The position numbers were made by a program, and so were the translations under genes. From Mauremys mutica (taxonomy: Eukaryota > Chordata > Testudines > Geoemydidae): a DNA stretch of 64,000 bases. A model generated the notes under the pieces. It worked only from the letters and a program-made list of their open reading frames with translations, had not been told where the DNA came from and ran no database searches. The DNA is taken from positions 17,381,225-17,445,224 of the forward strand of contig NC_059073.1 of the NCBI RefSeq assembly GCF_020497125.1. The letters are read 5' to 3'. How positions within the stretch are numbered: position 1 is the first letter of the stretch; each line of letters opens with the position of its first letter. Shown here piece after piece: positions 56,662-64,000 of the stretch.

Positions 56662-56888
56662 CAGAGTAGCAGCCGTGTTAGTCTGTATCCGCAAAAAGAA
56701 CAGGAGTACTTGTGGCACCTTAGAGACTAACAAATTTATTTCAGAATAAGCTTTCGTGGGCTACAGCTCACTTCTTTGGATGCATAGAATGGAACACACA
56801 GACAGGAGATATTTATACATATAGAGAACATGAAAAGGTGGAAGTACGCATACCAACTGGAAGAGTCCAATCAACTGAGATGAGCTAT
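56662..56888 (-). mobile_element. Penelope-like fragment with 15-bp TSD
   Basis: Minus-strand order: ...GAATGCAT-like start region, CCAAAGA, GTGAGCTGTAGCCCAC hairpin, GAAA, GCTTATTCTG, AAATAAATTTGTTAGTCTC, GGTGCCACAAGTACTCC, ending ACACGGCTGCTACTCTG. Flanked by the perfect 15-bp repeat AGTAGTTTCAGATTT (56647-56661 and 56889-56903). This subfamily differs from the one at 10159 and 29114 but shares the hammerhead-like layout. Confidence 0.78.
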
Positions 56889-56949
56889 AGTAGTTTCAGA
56901 TTTACTCATGTGCCTTTTCCAATCAATAAATGCCCAAGGAACTCAGTCA

Positions 56950-57150
56950 TCCAGAACATAAGAATATCCATCCAGACCAATGACCAATCTACCCAGTATC
57001 CTGTCTTCCAACAGTGGTCAATGCCAGATGCTTCAGAGGGAATTAACAGAACAGGACAATTATTGAATGATCCATTGCCTGTCATCCATTTCCAGCTTCG
57101 GTTAGTCATAGGCGTAGGGAGACCCAGAGCATGGGGTTGCATCCCTGACT
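56950..57150 (-). mobile_element. CR1 3' UTR, left arm of an inverted pair
   Basis: Reverse-complement CR1 3' UTR (plus text AGAACATAAGAATATCC, CCAGTATCCTGTCTTCC, GATCCATTGCCTGTCATCC). It meets a plus-oriented copy at about 57151, so the two lie head to head. Confidence 0.85.
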
Positions 57151-57376
57151 ATCTTTCATGAAGGACAGGTCCATCAATGGCTATTAGCCAGGATGGGCAG
57201 GGATGCAACCCTTCTCTTTGCCAGAAGCTGGGAATGGGTGACAGGGGATGGACCACTTGATGATTTCCTGTTATGTTCATTCCCTCTGGGGCACCTGGCA
57301 TTGGCCACTGTTGGAAGATAGAATACTGGCTAGATGGACCTTTGGGCTGACCCAGTCTGGCTGTTCTATATTTTCT
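57151..57376 (+). mobile_element. CR1 3' UTR, right arm of an inverted pair
   Basis: Starts in the ORF2 end (ATGGCTATTAGCCAGGATGG) and runs through GACCACTTGATGATTTCCTG and GCCACTGTTGGAAGATAG to CTGTTCTATATTT. Forms a roughly 200-bp inverted repeat with 56950-57150. Confidence 0.85.
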
Positions 57377-57383
57377 GTCTTAT

Positions 57384-58308
57384 CTATCTCTTTTCCAATG
57401 GTTCCTAACATTCTGTTAGATTTTTGACTGTATTACACAATGAGCAGATGTTTTCAGAGAACTGTCAACGATCATTCCAAGATTGCTTTCTTGAGTAGTA
57501 ACAGCTAATTTAGACCTCATTATTTTCTGTATTTAGTTGGGATTATGTTGTCTAATGTGCAGTTGGTTTTGGATTTGACTATCTTGAGTAATTTTGTATT
57601 GTGTCAAAGTTTGAAGACTTCACTGCTTACCCCTATTTCCAGATTATTTATGAATATGTTGAACAGCATAGTTCCCAGTACAGATCCTTGGGGGAGCCAC
57701 ACTATTTACCACTCTCCACTGTGAAAACTGACCATTTATTCCTACCAATTGTTTCCCTATCTTTTATCTAGTTACTGATCCATGAGAGGATCTTCCCTCT
57801 TACCCCATGACTGCTCATTTTACTTAAGAGTCTTTGGTGTGGGAACTTGTCCAAGGCTTTCTCAAAATCCTAGTACATAATATCCACTGGATCACTCTTG
57901 TCCACATGCCTGTTGAAACCCTCAAAGAATTCTAATAGATTAATGAAGCATGATTTTCCTTTACAAAAGCCATGTTGGCTCCTCCCTTTATCTATGGGTC
58001 TGACAATTCTGTTCTTTACTATAGTTTCAACCAATTTGCCTGGTAATGAAGTTAGGTTTACCAGTCTGAAATTACCAGGATCTCCTCTAGAACCTATTTT
58101 TAACAACTAACACCCAGTCATCTAGTACAGAGGCTGATTTAAGCAATAGGTTACATACCACAGTTAGTAGATCTGCAATGTCATATCTGAGTTCCTTCAG
58201 AACCCTTGGGTGAATACCATCTGGTCTAGTGACTTATTATTGCTCAATTTACCCCCAAACCTCCTCTACTGATACCTCAATCTGTGACAGTTCCTCAGAT
58301 TTGTCATT
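57384..58308 (-). mobile_element. CR1 RT fragment, minus strand
   Basis: About 925 bp of CR1 ORF2 without its 3' end. Minus-strand blocks: GSRGDPGNFRLVNLTSLPGKLVE, QHGFCKGKSCFINLLEFFEGFNRHVDK, DPVDIMY, then beyond stops the equivalents of SHGVRGKILSWI, VLGTMLFNIFINNL and NRMLGTIGK near 57400. Same lineage as the full-length copy. Truncated at both ends and non-coding. Confidence 0.85.
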
Positions 58309-58311
58309 TAA

Positions 58312-58746
58312 AAAGAATGACAAGATGGGTTAGGTAATATTTTTCATTGGACCAACTTCATTTGGTGAAAGAAACTATCTTTTGAGCTACACAGAGCTCT
58401 TCTTCAGGTCTGGGAAAGGTGCCACAGCTAAATACAAGATTGATTAGCATAAGTAGTTAACATATATTTTAAGAGACCATTCAAGATAAATTGGACCATT
58501 AACAGCTGTGCAGTCTTAGTACAGAAAAAGGGGGATGGTGGGTTACAGATTGTTGTAATAAGCCATAAATCCAGTGTTTTTATTAAGACCATGATTTTAA
58601 AGTTATGACATGCAGTTCCCAGGCTCATCTATTGAAGGTGTTGTGCAGGTTTCCTTTGAGGATGAGGATTGAGAGGCCAGAGATGGAGTGAATGTTCTGT
58701 GAATAGTGTCCAACCACAGGTGATATGGAGTTTTTGTGTTTTATCA
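58312..58746 (-). mobile_element. Penelope-like element 3' part, left arm
   Basis: Minus strand, from 58746 down: the end of a GIY-YIG/RT-type coding region (KNSISPVVGHYSQ..., then SGLSILILKGNLHNTFNR, one stop), text GGATTTATGGCTTATTACAACAATCTGTAAC, a 3' UTR, CTGAAGA with an AGAGCTCTGTGTAGCTC hairpin, AAAA, and the TTGGTCCAATGAAAAATATTACC end. The protein resemblance to the Penelope GIY-YIG C-terminus is from memory. It is head to head with 58747-59023. Confidence 0.65.
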
Positions 58747-59023
58747 CTGGATTTATGGCTTATTACAACAATCTGTAACCTACTAATCCCTTTCCTTTTT
58801 TACCTATGACTGCACAAGTATTATCGGGCCATTTCACCTTGAATGGTCTCAGAATGTGTTAACTACTTATTCTAAACAATCTGTTCCACCTTGTATCTAG
58901 CTGTGACACTGAGTAACTTTCCCAGACCAAAGAAGAGCTCTGTGTAGCTTGCATATTTGTCTCTTTCATCAACAGAAGTTGGTCCAATAAAAGATATTGC
59001 CTCACCCACCTTGTCTCTCTGAG
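58747..59023 (+). mobile_element. Penelope-like element 3' part, right arm
   Basis: Starts ACTGGATTTATGGCTTATTAC, also found on minus near 58560, and runs through CATTTCACCTTGAATGGTC, AAGAAGAGCTCTGTGTAGC and GAAGTTGGTCCAATAAAAGATATTGCC to ACCTTGTCTCTCTGAGG. The hammerhead-like core is CCAAAGA and the following GAAA is lost. No coding sequence in this arm. Confidence 0.75.
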
Positions 59024-59025
59024 GG

Positions 59026-59168
59026 CATGTCTACAGATACAGCCGCTGCAGCGTATCTGGTGAAGCCACTCTATACCAACAGGAGAGAGCTCTCCCATCG
59101 ACATAATAAAACAGCTTCTGCCCTTTGCAGAAGTGATGTCAGTGGTAGAAGCTCTTCCGCTGGCATTG
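59026..59168. mobile_element. Harbinger-type MITE 5' fragment
   Basis: Begins GGGCATGTCTACAGATACAGCCGCTGCAGCG and contains GGAGAGAGCTCTCCCATCGACATA, like the GTCTACA-ended MITEs. It stops at a CR1 3' end, so it is truncated or split. Confidence 0.5.
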
Positions 59169-59171
59169 TGC

Positions 59172-59310
59172 TGTGCACATATAGAACATAAGAATGGCCC
59201 TACTGGGTCAGACCAAGGGTCCATCTAGCCCAGTATCCTGTCTTCTGACAGTGGCCAGTGCCAGGTGCCCCAGAGGGAATGAACAGAACAGGTAATCAGC
59301 AAGTGATCTC
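59172..59310 (-). mobile_element. CR1 3' UTR fragment
   Basis: Reverse complement of the CR1 3' end: AGAACATAAGAATGGCCCTACTGGGTCAGACC, then CAGTATCCTGTCTTCTGACAGTGGCC. Confidence 0.9.
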
Positions 59311-60769
59311 CATCCACTGTGGAGAAATGAAGAAGAGTGTGTGGAACCTGATTTGGAGGTTTACACATAACAGATGTTAGTCATGTCACTTGATGCATGA
59401 CTGAAAGGTGCTGAGATGCTGTGCTGATGAGGGCACTATACGAACCTACATATATAAAACACAACCAAAAGGAAAAAGTCCTAATTAGCTAGGGTGGAGA
59501 ATACTTCCCCTCCCAGTTAGTATCTGGATAGACCAGTCTGCCTAATCTATTTTGGTGCACCAGTTATCATTGTATCTTGGTGCCAGGTCCCAAGGCTAAG
59601 CTCTGCTCGACTTGTCAGCAGTGTGTCATATAGAGAGTGGGCCAGCTCCTGATCTACTGTAAATTGGCTTTGTTCCTTTGACTCCAGTAGAGCTGCACCA
59701 ATTTACAGCTGAGGAATAGGTCATCAGTATGAAAATCTGGTTATTTTTAAGCAAAATAATACCACATGCAAGGATACAGATCACAGACCAGCTCCTCAGA
59801 TGGGCTGGAGCTCTGCTTAGCCCATCTGCTGGGGAAGGGGCATACATGGCCTTCTGGGGACTCTCTGGGGTCGGTTCATTCCCAAGGGCAAGTTAGAGCA
59901 GGAGCCTCAAGGGCTGTTCTGCCAGCCGAGGATGTTCCAGCTCAGTGTGCTCAACGAAGACCCTGAAGCGTCCCCTATGCTGGGAGGACTGGACGTGGGT
60001 AGCAAAGAGCTTATTACGCCAGGGATGGAGATGGGGCCAGAATCTACTCCCTTAGATTTATACTGTTTCTATATATTAATCTTTATGATTTTTCTATGTT
60101 AAACTCTCATCACTTCTTGGCCAAATATCCCAGAAACTTTTCTGTGTTTGCCAAAATTGCTGGTTAAACTCTAATGTTAAAGACTATTTTCTTTTGGACT
60201 AATGAATGTCTGTAATCATAGTAAGCCTGTACTCAATTATCCACTCTGGTTTTACGGTGAATATTAGCTGGCCCTAGTGTGTTATTTATAAGCTTAATTT
60301 TAGCAGGACCATAGTCTGTTATTAAATAATGGATTGTGTCCTTTTACTCTAACCCCTGATTCTTAGGGAAATGTGTCCAGGTAGCCAGAAAGGGACCCCA
60401 TGTTACTGATATGCAGCTGGTGTTTTTTTTCTGAGGTTAATAAAATAATAATCTGTTGAGAGATGCTTTTAGTTTTATCAGAAATTACTCTAACAGATCT
60501 CTGTCACCATTACTTGGTTACAGGTATCTTGTGTAATTGATAAAATAATGGATGGTTGAACAGGTGTCATTAGCTCATCAATTATGTAAACCAGATATTA
60601 TGAAAATAGATTCATGGACAATAGGTAATGTTCTTTCTCTCTTTTTGTAAACATGCAAACTAAATAAAGTGATGCTTGTTGTGACGCTACACCCCAAATT
60701 CTTCATAGAAAAATTGTTATAAATACGGCACAACTAAGATATGTTTTATGCAGGATGGTTCATGTAAGT
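59311..60769. other. No gene; one small ancient repeat
   Basis: No supported gene. A short palindromic repeat lies at 59645-59712 (TACTGTAAATTGGC...GCACCAATTTACAG). The rest is unassigned and AT-rich. Confidence 0.4.
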
Positions 60770-60900
60770 CAGTGATTTTCAAAGTTTGGGTCGCGACCCA
60801 ATACTGGGTCATGGAATGCAAGGCACTGCATCGCCTTGCTCAGCACCTAAGGACCCTGGAGGCCAGCCAGTAAAAATTAGTTGTTAGTGGGTTACATACT
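60770..60900. mobile_element. hAT 5' end fragment
   Basis: Starts CAGTGATTTTCAAAGTTTGGGTCGCGACCC, characteristic of a non-autonomous hAT family. The 3' end is not seen. Confidence 0.55.
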
Positions 60901-60965
60901 TCCCCTCGCTGAGGTCACCTTCCTCACAGCTTGGATAAACTTTGCTTTGAGGGGATCCTTTAGAA

Positions 60966-61251
60966 CAGTGGCTCTCAACCTTTTCAGTCTACTGTGCCCC
61001 TTTCAGGAGTCTGATCTGTCTTGTGTACCCCCAAGTTTCACCTCACTTAAAAACTACTTGTTTACAAAATCAGATCTAAAATACAGATATGTCACAGCAC
61101 AATCTTACTGACAAATTGCGACTTTCTCCTTTTGTCTGTATGAAATTTTAACCTGTACTTATTTCGCTAGTGCTTGTTATGTAGCCTGCTGTAAAACTAG
61201 GCAAATATTGACAAGAGTTGTGTACCCCGTGCCCCTGGTGGACAACCACTG
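60966..61251. mobile_element. hAT MITE with perfect 8-bp target duplication
   Basis: 286 bp with ends CAGTGGCTCTCAACC and GGACAACCACTG (inverted), flanked by perfect repeats CTTTAGAA (60958-60965 and 61252-61259). AT-rich interior, no coding capacity. Confidence 0.92.
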
Positions 61252-61469
61252 CTTTAGAAGAATCAGCTTCCAAGACTCAATGGACTAGAAAAGAAAGGGG
61301 CAGACAACCCCACATTCTTTCACCTAAGAAAACAAAACCACCAGCACCTTTGGGGCCCTGGAAGACAGCCTGAGCAAGGGGGGAGCCAGGCACCACTTTG
61401 CTGGGAGACTGTGGCTGAGAGAAACCATCTTGAACAGAGCCCGTGTGAAATAAGGCATACATTTATATT

Positions 61470-61646
61470 GGTGAGAGTAATTAATCATTGGAACAATTTA
61501 CCAAAGATTGTAGTGGATTCTCCATAGCTGACAACTTTTAAATCAAGACTGGATGTTTTTCTAAAAGAGCTGCTCTAGGAATTATTTTGGGGAAGTTTTC
61601 TGGCCTGTGTGATACAGCAGCATTCTGGCCTTGGAATCTATGAAAG
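61470..61646 (+). mobile_element. CR1 3' fragment
   Basis: GTGAGAGTAATTAATCATTGGAACAATTTACC and GATTCTCCATAGCTGACAACTTTTAAATC through CTGGCCTTGGAATCTATGAAAG match the 3' end of the lineage at 7975-9219. Confidence 0.85.
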
Positions 61647-61689
61647 CACCTTTCAAAGGGCAGTATGGGTTAGTAGACTATTAAACACA

Positions 61690-61815
61690 TGAGGAAACTG
61701 AGGTACAGAGAAGCAACTCATCCAGGCTCATGCAACAGGACAGTAGCAGAACTGCGACTGCACTGAGGTTTCCTGACTGCCCAGCCAGTGCTCTGCCCAT
61801 TGGAACACACTGTCT
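61690..61815 (-). repeat. MIR-like SINE
   Basis: Plus text ATGAGGAAACTGAGGTACAGAGAAGC and GGTTTCCTGACTGCCCAGCCAGTGCTCTGCCCATTGG is the reverse complement of the MIR core and its 5' part. Confidence 0.75.
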
Positions 61816-62399
61816 CCTCGATAGTACATTATATTCCCTGAAAATAAATTCTGAAGAAGGAAAGGAGAGCATTCACACTAGCAATCCAATTTCTTGGAGT
61901 TCTGCTCATCCAATCAGGGAACAGAAGTCAAGTCATATGACCCGAGTGTCCACTCCACACACAGTGAGATTTAACTAGCAAACTGATTCCTGAAGCAGAA
62001 TTATTCATTGAATTTACCCCGGGATTATTTTTGAAATAGGGATAAATTTGAGTGCCCTGTAAGCTTTTTACAGAGAATTTGTGAAGAGGAAATGGGATGG
62101 GTTCACAGCTTAAATTATTCCCCATGAATTATTTGCTTGGCTGGAAAGATAAGTGCTTCCATTCCCCCCACATATCGGCAGGTACTGCCGACCCAATACA
62201 TTCAAACAAGTCAGGCCTCCCGAATCATGAGATTTTAAAATTATCTGGAGGATTCTTTTGATTTGCCTTATACTTATTGAACCATTAGGGGGGTCCCATT
62301 TTGAAGCATGACGGGCTAGACATTTACTGTTTTTTAAATGAAAGTGGAGATTCTTGTGTGCTCGGGGGTGCCCCACTCCGGGGTACTCTCTCTGCACCG
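61816..62399. other. No gene or recognised repeat
   Basis: Unassigned DNA without coding support. Confidence 0.4.
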
Positions 62400-63655
62400 G
62401 CCGCTTCCCTGACCCCTGATCAGCACATTAAGTTCAAACCAAATACAATTTATTAAACAGCAACTGTAAGGAAAATAAGGAAAAATGGAAGAGGGTTAAG
62501 GGGAACAAGGGACCCACCCTGTGGGCTCAGGGGCACCACACCCGGCATCTCTGGGACGTGAGGGCAGGTCACAGCCTGTTCCTCACACTCCCGGCTTCCT
62601 CGCAGGCCTCAGGCTCTAGCCAGCCGGGCCCTTCTCCCCAGCATTGCCCACCCCCCCACTCAGGGTCACATTCCCTCTCCCCCGAGTCCAGCCTGCGTGT
62701 CTGGGGGCGTCTCCCTGCCCTGGGCCCCTGCCCAGGGTCCCCCTCACTCTGCCCAGCCACTCCCCGCGCCCGGCTCCAGCGTGACCGGCGCCCGCAGTCC
62801 CGGCTCTGGCCCCGCAGCTCCCCGCTGCAGCTTGGCCCTGGCTCCCTGACGGCGCGGCTGGTCTGCGCTGCCCAAGCTCCCAGCTGCTCCAGCTCCCCTG
62901 TCTCTGGCTGCTGCTCTACCCTTAGCTCTGCCCCGCTCGCCTCAGGCAGCTTCCCTCACACGGAGGATGGGATCCTGGGCTCCTGGCTCCCTCATTGGCC
63001 GGCCTGTCCTGTCAATCAGGGGGCATTTCCCCCTTGGCCCTGGGGACTCTCAGTCTCAGGATCCTGATTTCTCTTCATCCGTTCCCCTTTCTTTTGGTGC
63101 TGGGAGAGGCCAGCCAAAAACCCCACTAAGTGTCAGTGGGGGGCAGCAGCCCCCTCCTGCTGGCCTAGATCCAATCTTCAGAGCAGGCCCATTGGACTGA
63201 ACTGGAAATTGGGATTCAAAACACACACACATCCAGCCCCTGACGCTTTGAGTTCCAAACAGTTCTTAGATCTGGCTGAGGTTCCACTCTCACAAGCTCT
63301 TCATCTACCCACCCTCCAGACCCTCTTCCGAGTGCACGGGCAGCCCAGGGCTGCACTGACAATATCTTCAGCAGCAGTCAGCAGAGCTGCCAGGGACAGG
63401 GCTGAAACAGTTCCCGTCCCAGACAGCTTGATGTAACTCTGCTAGCCCAGGGGGCCTCTGTCTGGGTTCGGTTGTGGGGGTGTTGCTTCAATGTGGAAAC
63501 CAATACAGAGTGCCCCAGCGCCTCCTGTCTGCAGCACAGGCCCACCTGGGACATGGGGTTTACTACAGGCTAAGGGGGAGAGGGGTCCCCCTTGATCAAA
63601 CAGTGGCAGAGACTCCCTGATTGGATGCCTCGGCCCTACCACAGTGGGCTCTATA
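62400..63655 (-). mobile_element. LTR-like GC-rich repeat
   Basis: On the minus strand a TATATA motif (63650-63655) lies at one end and an AATAAA signal (plus TTTATTAAA near 62449) at the other. A GC-rich, C/T-biased interior lacks codon conservation. The open frame 62558-63067 is Ser/Pro-rich low complexity and not accepted as a gene. Whether this is one LTR or several repeats is unclear. Confidence 0.35.
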
Positions 63656-63659
63656 TAGA

Positions 63660-64000
63660 GCTAGAGCTGGGCAAACAATGGATATTTCAGTTCAGTGGCA
63701 CTTATGAGAAATACATTATTTTAAAGTTTTGTTTTGGGTCAAACTGAATGTGACATTTTTCAGACTTTTCAGTGACTCAAGGAAAGTCCATGGTGGGTCT
63801 ATTACAGAGCAGAGATTTGAACTGTTGCCTTTTACAGCTAGGGTAAATGCAGCCTAACCACTGGACTAAAGGCAGAGAAGTTGCAATACTCTCCTGGCCC
63901 TTTTGTGACTGGCCAAAACTGTATATGTCAAATGCGCTATTCATTTCAGGTCACTCGAAACTGAAATAATCCTCTTCATCCAAAGAACGTCACCCAGTTT
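63660..64000. other. Possible old DNA-transposon and SINE scraps
   Basis: Text AGAGCTGGGCAAAC at 63663 resembles the end of a decayed DNA transposon. GATTTGAACTGTTGCC...CCTAACCACTGGACTA (63818-63866) resembles a reversed tRNA-derived SINE head. Neither is firm. Confidence 0.3.

Noticed and set aside
62558..63067. 169-codon Ser/Pro-rich frame
   Set aside because: It falls in a GC-rich repeat with C/T-biased composition, with no domain or splice support.
1..64000. CRISPR array, prokaryotic operon or rRNA
   Set aside because: No regularly spaced repeats with unique spacers, no operon-like gene packing and no rRNA. All signals are of vertebrate mobile elements.

Overview
The window looks like vertebrate nuclear DNA from a sauropsid, most likely a turtle. 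The reasons are several CR1 LINE lineages at different stages of decay, a tRNA-derived SINE of the kind common in turtles, Penelope-like repeats, hAT and Harbinger MITEs, and an endogenous-retrovirus LTR of a type I associate with turtles. The turtle assignment is inference from remembered repeat families, not a search result. I find no convincing host protein-coding exon, rRNA or functional tRNA. Nearly all coding capacity belongs to mobile elements.

The main feature is a complete-looking CR1 retrotransposon at about 15.99-20.61 kb. It has a 5' region with repeated promoter units and a TATA box, an intact 307-codon ORF1 (paired-Cys motif, coiled coil, SGNH esterase) and an intact ORF2 (endonuclease plus reverse transcriptase). 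ORF2 has no in-frame AUG before its catalytic domain. The in-phase heptamer T TTA AAC ends exactly at the ORF1 stop codon, and ORF2 lies in the -1 frame. This suggests ORF2 is made as a fusion by programmed -1 frameshifting.

Layout: 0-10 kb holds a CR1 3' fragment, a Tigger-like MITE, palindromic MITEs, a SINE and a decayed CR1. 10-15 kb holds an inverted Penelope-like pair with a 14-bp target duplication, a solo LTR with a 5-bp duplication, a nested MITE, a hAT MITE and a tRNA-SINE. 16-20.6 kb is the full-length CR1. 20.9-27.1 kb is bounded by Harbinger-like ends and carries a broken Myb/SANT-like gene and a transposase scrap. It is invaded by a CR1 (itself split by a SINE), a 102-bp minisatellite and a hAT element. 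27-39 kb is mostly unassigned single-copy-looking DNA with short repeats and a long GT tract. 39-46 kb holds a hAT/minisatellite, a Gypsy gag remnant, and a second Harbinger-type gene pair (Myb-like on plus, transposase on minus). 46-64 kb is a mosaic of LTR-like pieces, hAT MITEs with 8-bp duplications, a CR1 with a 430-codon RT ORF, inverted CR1 and Penelope pairs, and unassigned DNA.

The elements are linked by machinery. CR1 ORF2 would supply reverse transcriptase for CR1 copies and, by the usual model for CR1-tailed SINEs, for the tRNA-SINEs. Harbinger Myb-like protein and transposase normally act together, but both are broken here, as are all Penelope copies. Only the 16-20.6 kb CR1 appears able to encode its full machinery.
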